From NCBI GenBank assembly GCA_002370555.1, contig AP014718.1:682001-746000 (forward strand): a DNA stretch of 64,000 bases. The letters are read 5' to 3'. This document shows positions 39,891 to 50,153 of the stretch, one piece after another. The number at the start of each line of letters is the position of its first letter. Within the stretch, counting starts at the first letter, position 1. The position numbers and the translations under genes were made by a program. The DNA is from Arthrobacter sp. Hiyo4. Its GTDB lineage: Bacteria > Actinomycetota > Actinomycetes > Actinomycetales > Micrococcaceae. Under the pieces are notes generated by a model. The model did no database searches. It saw nothing but the letters and a program-made list of their open reading frames with translations, and had not been told where the DNA came from.

Positions 39891-40885
39891 GTGAAGAACT
39901 TTTCCTGGCGGAAGGCGACGCTTGTGGCGGCCGTCGTTCCGATGCTGGCTCTCTCCGCTTGCTCAAGCACGGGCGGGAAACCGGCTGACACCGGCGGCGG
40001 CGCCGGCGGCGGTCAGGTTGCGACCACCGAGCGGATGAAAGTCGCCCTCATCACCCACGCCGCGGCCGGCGATACCTTCTGGGACATCGTCCGCAAGGGC
40101 GCCGAGGAAGCTTCGGCGAAGGACAACGTTGAACTGCTCTACACGTCCGACCCGGAAGCCGGACGCCAGGCCCAGCTCGTCCAGCAGGCCATCGACCAGA
40201 AGGTGGACGGCATCGCCGTCACACTCGCGACCCCCGATGCCCTGAAGGACGTCCTGAAGAAGGCCACCGACGCCGGCATCCCGGTGGTGAGCCTCAACGC
40301 CGGTGAATCCGTCTCGGCGCAGCTTGGCGCATTTACGCACTTCGGCTCGAATGAACAGCTCGCCGGCCAGGCGGTGGGCACCAAGCTCGCCGAACAGGGC
40401 TTCAAGCACCCCGTCTGCGTCATCCAGCAGCAGGGGCACGTGGGCCTCGAGGCGCGGTGCGCGGGCGTCAAGGCCAAGGTTCCGGGTGCGGAGATCCTGT
40501 ACGTCGACGGCAAGGACATGACCGCAGTCCAGTCCACCGCAACCGCGAAGCTCCAGGCAGCCAAGGATGCAGATGTCATCATCGGCCTGGGCGCCCCCAT
40601 CACCCTCACGTTGCTCAAGTCGGTGACGGATGCCGGCAGTTCCTCCAAGGTTGCCAGCTTCGACCTGAACGCGGAACTTGCCCAGAAAATCGTGGACGGC
40701 GCCGTGATCTTCACCGTAGACCAGCAGCCGTGGCTCCAGGGCTACATGTCCGTTGACACGCTGTGGCAGGCCAAGCGTGGCGGCTTCAAGCTTGGCGGCG
40801 GCCAGCCGGTCCTGACCGGCCCACCATCGTTGACAAGTCCAACGCGTCCGACGTTCTCAAGTTCGCCCAGCAGGGCGTCCGCTAG
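39891..40885 (+). CDS. Sugar/inositol ABC transporter substrate-binding lipoprotein (one frame break)
   Basis: Restored length 331 residues. A signal peptide with lipobox LALSACSS (Cys near residue 24) anchors it outside the membrane. The remainder is a periplasmic-binding-protein type I fold of the ribose/inositol group: KVALITHAAAGDTFWDIVRKG, QAIDQKVDGIAVTLATPDAL, DKSNASDVLKFAQQGVR at the end. The frame changes near 40820. First gene of a binding protein, permease, ATPase operon under an IolR-type operator, so myo-inositol is the likely ligand. Confidence 0.88.
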
Positions 40886-40949
40886 ATCCGGGATTCGGGC
40901 CGTGCGGCGGGCAACCGCCGCACGGCCTGACCAACAAGGAGTTCTTCCT

Positions 40950-42016
40950 ATGGCAAATACAGCAACCCTGCCACCTGCACCGGCTTCAGCAGCCGGGCCG
41001 CGCGGCGACGAACGCGTCGGGCAGCGCAGCCCCTTCCAGAAGCTTCTGGGCCGCCCCGAGGTCGGGGCGCTCGTAGGGGCCGTCGTCCTCTTCATTTTCT
41101 TCGCGTTGGTTTCCTCAACGTTTACCCAGCCCAACGCCCTGGCCACCATTCTGTACGGCAGTTCCACGATCGGGATCATGGCGGTGGGGTTTCCTTGCTG
41201 ATGATCGGCGGCGAGTTTGACCTCTCCACCGGTGTGGCGGTGATTTCCTCGGCGCTGACCGCTTCCTTGTTCAGCTGGAACTTCTCGACGAACGCGTGGG
41301 TGGGAGTTGCCTTGGCACTCGTCGTTTCGCTCGGGATCGGTTTCATCAACGGCTGGATCCTGATCAAGACGAAACTGCCCAGCTTCATCGTCACGCTCGC
41401 GACGTTCCTGATGCTGACCGGCCTGAACCTGGCCCTGACCCGCCTCATCGGCGGCAGCGTGTCCTCCCCGTCCATCTCCAAGTTGGATGGTTTTGATTCC
41501 GCCCGGGCCGTGTTCGCCTCATCGATCAGCATCGGCGGCGTCGAAGTCAAGATCACGGTGTTCTTCTGGATCATCCTGGTCGCCATCGCGTCGTGGGTGC
41601 TGCTGCGCACCAAGGTGGGCAACTGGATCTTCGCCGCCGGTGGGAACGCGGACTCCGCACGCGCAGTGGGCGTGCCCGTCAACAAGACCAAAATCGGTTT
41701 GTTCATGGCTGTTGGTTTCTGCGGCTGGATCCTGGGCATGCACAACCTCTTCGCCTTCGATGCCGTGCAGTCCGGTGAGGGTGTGGGCAACGAGTTCCTG
41801 TACATCATCGCCGCGGTGATCGGCGGCTGCCTCCTGACCGGTGGCTACGGCTCGGCGGTGGGCGGTGCGATCGGTGCGTTCATCTTCGGCATGGCCAACA
41901 AGGGCATCGTCTACGCGCAGTGGAACCCGGACTGGTTCAAGTTCTTCCTGGGCCTGATGCTGCTGCTGGCCACCATCGTGAACCTCATCGTCAAGCGCCG
42001 CGCAGAGCTCAAGTAA
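40950..42016 (+). CDS. Sugar/inositol ABC transporter permease (one frame break)
   Basis: Restored length 355 residues with eight to ten membrane helices of the RbsC/IatP type. The cytoplasmic N-terminus (MANTATLPPAPASA) precedes GALVGAVVLFIFFALVSSTF. The family loop LMIGGEFDLSTGV follows, and AAGGNADSARAVGVPVNKTK is the conserved EAA-like region that docks the ATPase. ATG 40950 has AAGGAG upstream. The frame changes near 41190 in a GGGG run. Confidence 0.89.
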
Positions 42017-42031
42017 GAAGGGGCCGGAGAA

Positions 42032-42967
42032 ATGAATGCCAAAATGATTGACCAAGAGACCCTGCTCAAGGATGAAAAGGATCCCCTCACGCACACCCCG
42101 GTGCACCTGCTGTCCCTGGACGGGGTGGGCAAGCACTACGGGAACATCATCGCCCTGCGCGATGTGACCATGGCGGTGGACAACGGCCGGGTCACCTGCG
42201 TGCTGGGTGACAACGGCGCCGGCAAGTCCACGCTGATCAAGATCATCGCCGGGCTGCACCAGCACGACGAGGGCATCCTGAAGGTCCTGGGCGAGGAGCG
42301 GAAATTCGATTCACCCCGCGACGCCCTGGACGTGGGCATCGCCACGGTCTACCAGGACCTGGCCGTGGTGCCCCTGATGCCGATCTGGCGGAACTTCTTC
42401 CTCGGCTCGGAACTGACCAGCGGTTTCGGCCCGTTCAAGAGCCTCGATGTCCAGAAGATGAAGGACATCACCAAGAAAGAGCTTGCGGATATGGGCATCG
42501 ACCTGCGCGACGTCGAGCAGCCCATCGGCCAGCTTTCCGGCGGTGAGCGCCAGTGCGTGGCCATCGCCCGGGCCGTGCACTTCGGCGCGAAGGTGCTGAT
42601 CCTGGACGAACCCACGGCTGCCCTGGGCGTGAAGCAGTCCGGCGTGGTGCTGCGCTACATCCTGCAGGCCCGGGACCGCGGTCTGGGCGTCATCTTCATC
42701 ACCCACAACCCGCACCACGCCTTCCCCGTCGGTGACCGGTTCCTGCTGCTCAAGCGCGGCAAGTCCATCGGCTACTACGACAAGAAGGACATCACCCTGG
42801 ACGAGCTGACCGCCCAGATGGCCGGCGGCGCCGAACTGGCCGAACTCGCCCACGAACTCGAACAGCTCGGCGGCCACAGCGAGGTCGTCAAGGAAGTCAA
42901 AGCCGACGTTGCGGACGTGGGTGAATTTGCCGAACCCTCCGGGGAAAACAGCGAACGGCACGCTTAA
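42032..42967 (+). CDS. Sugar/inositol ABC transporter ATP-binding protein
   Basis: A 311-residue intact single ATPase domain (Walker [10 protein letters not shown] near 68-76, signature LSGGERQ, Walker [14 protein letters not shown], His-loop [10 protein letters not shown]) with a 50-residue acidic C-terminal tail. Most RbsA-like partners have two ATPase domains; this one has one, like the FrcA/IatA-type single-domain variants, so it should work as a homodimer. It lies 16 bp after the permease. Confidence 0.9.
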   Translation: MNAKMIDQETLLKDEKDPLTHTPVHLLSLDGVGKHYGNIIALRDVTMAVDNGRVTCVLGDNGAGKSTLIKIIAGLHQHDEGILKVLGEERKFDSPRDALDVGIATVYQDLAVVPLMPIWRNFFLGSELTSGFGPFKSLDVQKMKDITKKELADMGIDLRDVEQPIGQLSGGERQCVAIARAVHFGAKVLILDEPTAALGVKQSGVVLRYILQARDRGLGVIFITHNPHHAFPVGDRFLLLKRGKSIGYYDKKDITLDELTAQMAGGAELAELAHELEQLGGHSEVVKEVKADVADVGEFAEPSGENSERHA

Positions 42968-42979
42968 GCCGGGCTGAGA

Positions 42980-43008
42980 CGGGGCCCGCCGGAACAGCCG
43001 GGGCCCCG
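42980..43008 (+). terminator. Hairpin between the ABC operon and the dehydrogenase cluster
   Basis: CGGGGCCC (42980-42987) pairs with GGGCCCCG (43001-43008). No T run follows, so it may only weaken transcription into the dehydrogenase genes or protect the upstream mRNA. Confidence 0.4.
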
Positions 43009-43078
43009 CCCGCCATGCCGCGGCGAAAACGCAAACGAAGGCGCACCTGTAGCCAGATCAGAGAAACGGGAACACAAC

Positions 43079-44073
43079 ATGCCGATCCGGGTTGGCGTCA
43101 TCGGCGCCGGCGTCATGGGCGCAGACCACATCAGGAACCTCTCCACCACCATCAGCGGGGCTGAAGTCACTTATGTGGCAGACCTCGACGCCGGACGCGC
43201 GGCGGCGGCAGCGCCCCATCGGCACGCACCACCACCGATCCTTCCGAGCTGATCAACTCAAGCGAGGTTGACGCCGTCGTTGTCGCCTCCCACGACTCCA
43301 CCCACGCCGGACTGGTGCTGGAATGCTTCGAGGCGATGACCCCGGTCCTGTGTGAGAAGCCGCTGGCACCCACTTTGCTGGAAAGCCAGGAGGTTGTCGC
43401 AGCCGACGCCGACATCATCGCCGCCACCGGCGCATCGCTGCTGTCGGTGGGCTTCATGCGCCGGTTCGACCCTGGCTACGTGGCCCTGCGCCGGTCAGTG
43501 CGGGACCGTGTCCAGGGGGATCCGCTGGTGGTCCACTGCATCAGCCGCAATGCCTCTGCGGGCCCCGGCACCACTGCCGAATCCGCGATCACCAATTCCG
43601 CCATCCACGAACTGGACATCATTCCGTGGCTTCTGGGCTCGCCCATCACGGAAGTCTCGTGGCAGGCCGGCCGGAGTTCCCGTCACGCTGAAGGCGGCCT
43701 GCAGGACCCGGCGTTCATGCTGCTGCGCACTGCCGACGGGACCCTGACCACCCTTGAGCTGTTCCTGAATGCGCAGTACGGCTACACCACCGGATGCGAA
43801 GTGGTTTCGGAGCGTGGCACCACTGCCCTGCCGGAAGCCGCCGCGCTGCCGGTGCGCTACGAGGGCCAGTGCCGATCCGATATCCCCGCTGACTGGCGCC
43901 CGCGCTTTGCCGATGCCTACCGCCTGCAGCTCCAGGCCTGGATTTCCGCCCTCGGACGCGGCGAACCAGCGCCGCTTGCCACCGGTGAAGACGGCCTGCG
44001 GGCAACCCAGGTGGCCCAGGCCATGATCCGTTCGCTGCACAGCGACGGAGCCTACGCCAAGGTGCTCTACTGA
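43079..44073 (+). CDS. Gfo/Idh/MocA family oxidoreductase (one frame break)
   Basis: Restored length 331 residues: MPIRVGVIGAGVMGADHIRN as the NAD loop, CEKPLAPT, SVGFMRRFDPGYVAL and SAIHELDIIPWLL. It is close in pattern to IolG at 34323 (GAGxMGADHI and GFMRRFD are shared), suggesting a second inositol dehydrogenase with a different isomer preference. The frame changes near 43215. The stop overlaps the next ATG (TGATG). Confidence 0.86.
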
Positions 44074-45129
44074 TGGCACTGCCCAGCCTGCCGGCATCCC
44101 GCGTGCCGGATTCCAGGGACGCTCCCGCCCTGCGCTGGGGGATCATGGGCCCGGGGTGGATTGCCGAGCGTTTCACGGAGTCCGTGCAGGCCCACACCAC
44201 GCAGGTGATCGCCGCCGTCGGCTCCCGCTCCCTGGCCCGTTCGGAGGCGTTCGCCGACACGTTCGGTGTGCCGGCCGCCTACGGGAGCTACGAAGAGCTG
44301 GCCGCGGCCCCCGGTATCGACATCGTCTACGTGTGCACACCGCACAACTTCCACCAGAGCGCTGCAATCCTGGCCATCGACGCCGGCAAGCACGTCCTGA
44401 TCGAGAAGCCCCTTGGGCTTAATGCGCTGCAGGCCCGCGATATCGCCGCACGTGCCGCGGCGGCCGATGTTTTCGCCGCCGAAGCCATGTGGAGCTTTTT
44501 CCTGCCCAAATTCGACGTGATCCGTCAAGTGCTTGACGCCGGAGTGCTGGGGACCGTGAGCACTGTCCTTGCCGAATACGGCGAGCATTTCGACCGGAGC
44601 CACCGCATCTTCGATCCCGCGCTGGCCGGGGGCCGCTGCTGGACCTGGGCACCTACCCGCTGGCACTCATCACCGAAGTGCTGGGTTCGCCGCTCCGGTT
44701 GCAGGCCATCGGGCAGCCGCATGAATCCGGTGTCAACGCCCAGCTTTCCGCCATCATGGAATTTCCCGGCGGAAGCCAGGCCGTGATGAACACCCAGCTC
44801 TACAATTTCAGCCCCACCGCGGCAACGATCGTGGGCTCCGAGGCCACCTTGACCATCGACGGCCCTTCAACATGCCCGGTGGCTTCGAGGTCCGGTTCCC
44901 GGACGGGACGCGGCTACGCCACGAAGAACCCGCGGGAGCCCACCTCCAGGGCCTGTACTACGAAGCGGCGGCGGTGGCCCGCGCCGTTGCCGCCGGCCAG
45001 GCGGAGACGCCGCAGCGTACCCTCGCCGCCTCCATCCGGACCCTGGAAGCTGCCGACGAAATCCGCCGCCAACTCGGGATTAACTTCCCGGGCGAGCACC
45101 TCCTGGGCGCAGGCACTGCGCCTGCCTGA
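44073..45129 (+). CDS. Gfo/Idh/MocA family oxidoreductase (two frame breaks)
   Basis: Restored length 352 residues. The N-terminal loop is LRWGIMGPGWIAERFTESVQ, the motif is VLIEKPLGL, and LDLGTYPLALITEVLG lies in the active site, the pattern of glucose-fructose-oxidoreductase or dihydrodiol-dehydrogenase-like members rather than IolG. Breaks near 44635 and 44868. Coupled to the gene before it. Substrate unknown. Confidence 0.84.
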
Positions 45130-45181
45130 ACAAGCTGAAAACCGACCAACAAGCTGAACCGACCATCGAAAGGACAGGCCA

Positions 45182-46270
45182 ATGGCCTACATCCAACAGC
45201 ATGCCACCGAAACTCCTGTGCCCGTACGGCTGGGCCTCATAGGCTCCGGCTGGATGGGGGCATTCCACGGCGAGAGCATCACGCGCAGGGTGCCCGGCGC
45301 GGTGCTGGCCGCCGTCGCCGACCCCAACCTGGACTCCGCCGTGTCCGTGGCAGCCAAGCTGGGAGCGGCCAAGGTCACGGCCGATGCCGCCGACATCCTG
45401 GCCGATCCGGAGATCGACGCCGTGATCATCGCCAGCCCTGCACGGTTCCACGCTTCCCTGATCACCCAGGCGGCCGAGGCCGGCAAACATGTGTTCTGCG
45501 AAAAGCCCGGCGCGCAGAGCCTGGAAGAGCTCGACGCCGCACTGCGAACCGTCGATGCGGCCGGGGTGCATTTCCAGATCGGCTTCAACCGCCGCTACGC
45601 CGCCGACTTCCAGGCTGCCAAAAAAGACCTGGCGCAGGGAATCGTGGGGGAGCCGCAGCTGCTGCGCTCGCTGACACGGGATCCCGGCACCGGGAGCATC
45701 GGACACGCAGCCCGGATTCCGGCGTGGACCATCTTCCTGGAAACCCTCATCCACGACTTCGACACCCTTAACTGGTTCAACGAAGGCGCCGAGCCGGTGG
45801 AGGTCTACGCCGCAGCGGACGCCCTTGTGGAACCGGGCCTGCGCGACCAGGGATTCCTGGACACAGCCGTGGTCACCATCCGCTACAGCAACGGCGCACT
45901 GGCGGTGGCGGAAGCCAACTTCAGCGCCCTCTACGGCTACGACGTCCGGGGAGAGGTCTTCGGCTCCAAGGGCATGGTGCAGGCGGGACGCGCCACGGAA
46001 ACTGCAGCCGTGAGGTACAGCGCCGAGGGCCTGTCCGCCGACACTCCGCGGCTCAACGTTGAGCTCTTCCGCGGCGCCTACACTGATGAGCTGGTGGACT
46101 TCGCCGCGGCCGTCCGCGCGCGCCGCGATGGCACGCAGCTGCCGTCGGGCGCCTACACCCTCACCCCGGGCGCCGCCGACGCACGGCGTGCCCTCGCCAT
46201 GGCACTGGCCTGCATCGAGTCGGTCAAACGCGGCGGCCCCGTCCCCGTCGCCGAAAAGGCCGGCGTCTGA
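45182..46270 (+). CDS. Gfo/Idh/MocA family oxidoreductase
   Basis: A 362-residue intact dehydrogenase: RLGLIGSGWMGAFHGESITR at about 17-36, FCEKPGAQSLEEL (Lys conserved), QIGFNRRYAADF and ETLIHDFDTLNWF in the active site. AAAGGACAGG lies just before ATG 45182. Its stop overlaps the start of the barrel gene. Part of a four-dehydrogenase, one-isomerase operon. Confidence 0.88.
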   Translation: MAYIQQHATETPVPVRLGLIGSGWMGAFHGESITRRVPGAVLAAVADPNLDSAVSVAAKLGAAKVTADAADILADPEIDAVIIASPARFHASLITQAAEAGKHVFCEKPGAQSLEELDAALRTVDAAGVHFQIGFNRRYAADFQAAKKDLAQGIVGEPQLLRSLTRDPGTGSIGHAARIPAWTIFLETLIHDFDTLNWFNEGAEPVEVYAAADALVEPGLRDQGFLDTAVVTIRYSNGALAVAEANFSALYGYDVRGEVFGSKGMVQAGRATETAAVRYSAEGLSADTPRLNVELFRGAYTDELVDFAAAVRARRDGTQLPSGAYTLTPGAADARRALAMALACIESVKRGGPVPVAEKAGV

Positions 46271-47091
46271 TGCGGCTGGCCGTCTGTGCCGAAATGGTCT
46301 TCACCGACCTGCCGTTCCCCGAGCGGGTTCGGCGGATCCACCAGGCCGGATTCGACGTCGAACTGTGGGACTCCAGGAACAAGGACATCGCAGCGCTCAA
46401 GGCCACCGGCGCGGTCTTTTCCTCCATGACCGGTTACGCCTCTGGCAGCCTGGTGGACCGGGACACGGCAGATGACGTGGTGCGGACGGCCGAGACGCTG
46501 ATACCCACCGCCGTGGAACTGGGCGTCAGCCGGATGGTGGTGCACTCCGCCGAGCTCATCGACGGGAAAGCAGCCCGCCCGGTGTACCGCTCCACCGGCA
46601 ATATGTGGATTACGGGAGCACGCACCCTGGAACGGCTCGGTGCGCTCGGCGAGAAGCACGGGCTGACCTTCTGCCTGGAAAACCTCAACACCGTGCTGGA
46701 CCACCCCGGCATCCCCCTGGGGCGGGCCAAGGATACCCTGGCCCTGGTGGAGGCAGTCGGACACCCCAACGTCAAACTCATGCTGGATCTCTACCACGCA
46801 CAGCTTGGGGAGGGAAACCTCATCGAGCTGGTCCGCAGCGCCCTGCCGCACATCGGCGAAATCCAGGTGGCCGACGTTCCGGGCCGCTGCGAGCCCGGCA
46901 CCGGCGAAATCAACTACCCTGCTGTGGCCCGGGCGCTGGCAGCCGCAGGCTACGAAGGAACCGTCGGCATGGAGGCATGGGCAAGCGTAGACGACGCGGC
47001 CGCGCTGGAGGCGTTCCGCAGCGCTTTCACACCCCGAGAAAACACGGCAACCCGCGACGAAACAGCAATTTCAACGGAGGCAGCACAATGA
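46270..47091 (+). CDS. TIM-barrel isomerase (hydroxypyruvate isomerase/IolI-like)
   Basis: A 273-residue intact xylose-isomerase-like barrel: MRLAVCAEMVFTDLPFPERV, GFDVELWDSRNKDI, LTFCLENLNTVLDHPG with the metal Glu, KLMLDLYHAQLGEGNL with Asp and His, and QVADVPGRCEPGTGEINY. These residues fit Hyi-type isomerases and also 2-keto-myo-inositol isomerase (IolI); the surrounding dehydrogenases favour the second reading, as inference. Both ends overlap neighbouring genes. Confidence 0.84.
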   Translation: MRLAVCAEMVFTDLPFPERVRRIHQAGFDVELWDSRNKDIAALKATGAVFSSMTGYASGSLVDRDTADDVVRTAETLIPTAVELGVSRMVVHSAELIDGKAARPVYRSTGNMWITGARTLERLGALGEKHGLTFCLENLNTVLDHPGIPLGRAKDTLALVEAVGHPNVKLMLDLYHAQLGEGNLIELVRSALPHIGEIQVADVPGRCEPGTGEINYPAVARALAAAGYEGTVGMEAWASVDDAAALEAFRSAFTPRENTATRDETAISTEAAQ

Positions 47092-48128
47092 AAGACGTCA
47101 TTCTCGGACTGGTGGGCGTGGGCCGCATCGGTGTCATGCACGCAAACAACATCGCCGCGCTGAACGCGACGTTTAATCCCGAGGGCGTCAACGTCAGGCT
47201 CCGGCTGACTGACGTGGCCCAAGAGCACGCCAAGGCCGTCGCGGCGGGTCTCGGGGCTGAATTCCTTCCGACGGTTGAGGCCCTGCTGGCGTCCGGTGTG
47301 GACGGGCTGGTGGTTGCCACGGGTACCGGCACCCACCCGGAACTGATCAAGGCGGGCGTCGACGCCGGAATCCCGGTCTTCTGCGAAAAGCCGGTGGCCA
47401 TGAACGTGGCGGATGCCCTCCCGGTGCTGGAGTACATCAGGAAGAGGCACGGCGTGGTGCAGATCGGCCACCAGCGCCGCTTTGATGCCGGCTACCTTGA
47501 GGCCAAGCGCGCCTACCAGGCAGGTGAGCTTGGCTGGATCCACTCGCTTCGTGCCGTCACCTGTGACATGGCACCGCCGCCGGTGGAGTTCCTGGCCAGT
47601 TCCGGCGGCCTGTTCCGGGACTGCTCGGTCCACGATTTCGACATCCTCCGCTGGCTGACCGGCCGCGAGATCGTCGAGGTGTACGCGAAGGGTTCCAACA
47701 ACGGGGATCCGGCCATCGGCGCCGTGGGGGATGTGGACACTGCCCTGGCGGTAGTGACTTTTGACGACGGGACTGTGGGTACCGTCTCCGCCAGCCGCTA
47801 CAACGGGGCCGGCCATGACGTGCGCCTGGAAATCCAGGGCTCCAGCCGGTCACTGATGGTGGGACTTGACGAGAAGACTGCCATGGTTTCGGCCGAACCC
47901 GGCGTGGGTTTCCCCTCCGGAGAGGCCCACCGGACCTTCGCCGAGAGGTTTGATGCCGCCTACCGTTCCGAGATGGCCGCTTTCGTGGAGCTGATCCTGG
48001 ACCGGCGTGAAAACCCCTGCACGCCGGAGGACGCAGTGGCCGCCTCCCGGGTGGCCGATGCCGCACAGGAATCGCTGGCGACCGGTGTGCCGGTGAAGGT
48101 GGAGCTGGCTGCGGCCACCGCCGGCTGA
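47088..48128 (+). CDS. Gfo/Idh/MocA family oxidoreductase
   Basis: A 346-residue intact dehydrogenase: LGLVGVGRIGVMHANNIAAL, VFCEKPVAMNVADALP, QIGHQRRFDAGYLEAK and CSVHDFDILRWLTG, a pattern seen in scyllo-inositol and myo-inositol dehydrogenases. ATG 47088 has GGAGG upstream and overlaps the barrel stop (ATGA). It ends the operon, facing the convergent lacI gene. Confidence 0.88.
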   Translation: MKDVILGLVGVGRIGVMHANNIAALNATFNPEGVNVRLRLTDVAQEHAKAVAAGLGAEFLPTVEALLASGVDGLVVATGTGTHPELIKAGVDAGIPVFCEKPVAMNVADALPVLEYIRKRHGVVQIGHQRRFDAGYLEAKRAYQAGELGWIHSLRAVTCDMAPPPVEFLASSGGLFRDCSVHDFDILRWLTGREIVEVYAKGSNNGDPAIGAVGDVDTALAVVTFDDGTVGTVSASRYNGAGHDVRLEIQGSSRSLMVGLDEKTAMVSAEPGVGFPSGEAHRTFAERFDAAYRSEMAAFVELILDRRENPCTPEDAVAASRVADAAQESLATGVPVKVELAAATAG

Positions 48129-48183
48129 AGTCCGGTAACGGACTGTGGCCACCGGAGCGGCCGGGGTGGCTGCAGTCCTGCCG

Positions 48184-49220
48184 CTACAGTCCTGCAGCCG
48201 TCCCGGAGGAGCGCCTGACCATCAATACCGGTTCCAGCTTGCGGGTCACTGCAGGTCCTGCCGAGCCCGCGATCCGGTCCAGCATGACCTGCGCCGCCAC
48301 CCGGCCCAGTTCCCCGGCGTGCTGGTCGATGGACGTCAGGCCTATCAGCGGTGAGGCTGCCACTTCGATGTTGTCGCAGCCGACAACCGCCACGTCGCCT
48401 GGAACGGCCAGCCCATGGGTAGCCAGCGCTTCTATGACGCCGACGGCGGTGAGGTCGTTGTGGGCGAAGACCGCAGTGGGCAGCGGTGCGCCGGAGGCCA
48501 GGAACTGTTCCATGACCGCCCGGCCGCCGCGTTCTGTCATGTCGCTGTGGACCAGCAGCGGTTCCAGGCCGAACTGCTTCATGGCGTGGAGATAGCCTTC
48601 CCTGCGGGCGGTATAGGGAAGCCGGCCGGAGATGCCCACGTGGGCGATGCGGCGGTGCCCCGACAGCTGGAGGTGCTCCACGGCGAGCACGCCGGAACGG
48701 AAGTCGTCGGTGAGAACGGAATCGACGCCGTCGGCCTGCAGCTCCCTGGTGATGACGACGGCGGGCGTCCCCGCAGGGCCGTCGCCAGCTCTTCGGACGT
48801 GCCGGTGTAGCCGGCAAGGATCACACCGTCCACCCGCAGGTCCACGAAGGACCGGACCGCCTCCAGCTCCGTCCGCGGGTCCGCGGATCCCACTGCCACC
48901 ATGAGCTGGTTGCCGCTGCCCGCGATTCCTTCTGCCAGGCCGTCGTAAATGTCGGCGAAGACGGAGTTGTGCAGGTCCAGGAACAGCACACCCAGGGTCT
49001 TCGTGCGGTGGCTGGCGAGCCGGCTGGCCAGCCGGTTGGGGGAATAGCCGAGGGCGGCGGCGCTTTCCAGGACCGCCGTCCGCTTCGCGGCCGACACACT
49101 GGGCGAACCACGCATGACCAGGGACACCAGGGCGCGGCTGACGCCGGCTTGCCGTGCCACGTCCTCCATCGTCGCCGGGCGCGTCGTCCCTGCACGGTTG
49201 GCGAACGGCTGCTGTTTCAC
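48184..49220 (-). CDS. LacI family transcriptional regulator (one frame break)
   Basis: Restored length 345 residues: HTH TMEDVARQAGVSRALVSLVM with hinge PNRLASRLAS, then an effector domain (LGVLFLDLHNSVFADIYDGL, FAHNDLTAVGVIEAL, VAVVGCDNIEVAASPLIGL). GTG 49220 is chosen; the frame changes near 48775. Third gene of a gntR, iolB, lacI operon. The perfect LacI-type palindrome inside the IolT promoter is a likely target. Confidence 0.84.
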
Positions 49221-49245
49221 TGTGCCACCGGACCGGGCCCCAGGC

Positions 49246-50137
49246 TTAACGGCCGAACGGCAGGCGGGGGTCGATGTCCTGCCCATCCCAGCTCTGGCGC
49301 ACCCAGCCGTGGTGCGGGTCATCGCTGATCAGCCATTCGCGGACCGGGCCGGACCGGCCATCACGTTGAGGTAGTACATGTCATAGCCGGGGGCGGCCAT
49401 GGCCGGGCCGTGCCAGCCGTACGGGACCAGGACGACGTCGCCGGTGCGGACCTCCGCGGCGACATCGATGGGACGGTCGTCCGAGGCGTAGACGCGCTGG
49501 TAGCCGATGGCGTCGGCGTCGGCCGGGGCCCCGGAGCCGTCGGCCACCCGGGTCTCAAAGTAATAGATCTCCTCGAGCTGCGTCTCGCCATCCTTCTCCT
49601 CGTCATGCTTATGCGGGGGATAGGAGGACCAGTTGCCGGCCGGGGTGAGCACCTCGCACACAATGAAGCGGTCCGCTTCCAGGGCTGCCGGCGTGCCGAA
49701 ATTGTGGACCTGGCGCGAGCAGTTTCCGGCACCGCGGAGTTCCACCGGTGTCTCGGCGGCGGACACGAGCCGGGTGGGGTAGGAGGTGCGGGCGGGAGCG
49801 GTGGCGACAGCCACCCGGCCGCCGTCGGCAGAGGTGACCGTAACGCCCCGCCCAGTGCCGGTGTACAGGACATCGCTGGGGCCGTGGAAGACCGAAGCCC
49901 GCCCGCCCAGCCGGTACTCGGCGCCGTCAACGGTGGCGCTGAAGGAGCCGTTCAGCGGAATGATGATGCGCTCCTCCGCAGCCGGCGGGAGCACGACGGC
50001 GGCGCCGGCCGCCAGCCTGGCGACCTTCAGTCCCGTGTGCGCCCAGCCGTCCACGGCCAGTGATGAATCAGAGGTTCCGATCGAGATGTCCCAGGCGCCG
50101 TCAGCGGCGGTGCCCAGGGGTAGACCCAGTTGGCCAT
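49246..50137 (-). CDS. iolB: 5-deoxy-glucuronate isomerase (two frame breaks)
   Basis: Restored length 297 residues. A cupin enzyme that isomerises 5-deoxy-glucuronate to 5-dehydro-2-deoxygluconate. The metal-binding cupin motif is in SYPPHKHDEEKDGETQLEEI (His, His, Glu) with the later YGWHGP His, and the restored C-terminus reads REWLISDDPHHGWVR. Breaks lie near 50118 (GGGG on the plus strand) and 49350. ATG 50137 has AAGGAA upstream. It sits apart from iolCDAEGH but behind the same type of operator. Confidence 0.9.
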
Positions 50138-50153
50138 GTGAGTTTTCCTTGCG

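Noticed and set aside
39891..41201. Apparent fusion of the solute-binding protein and the permease N-terminus in one 436-residue frame
   Set aside because: The conserved end of the binding protein is in another frame (stop at 40885) and the permease has its own ATG and ribosome site at 40950. The fusion is a by-product of a missing base near 40820.
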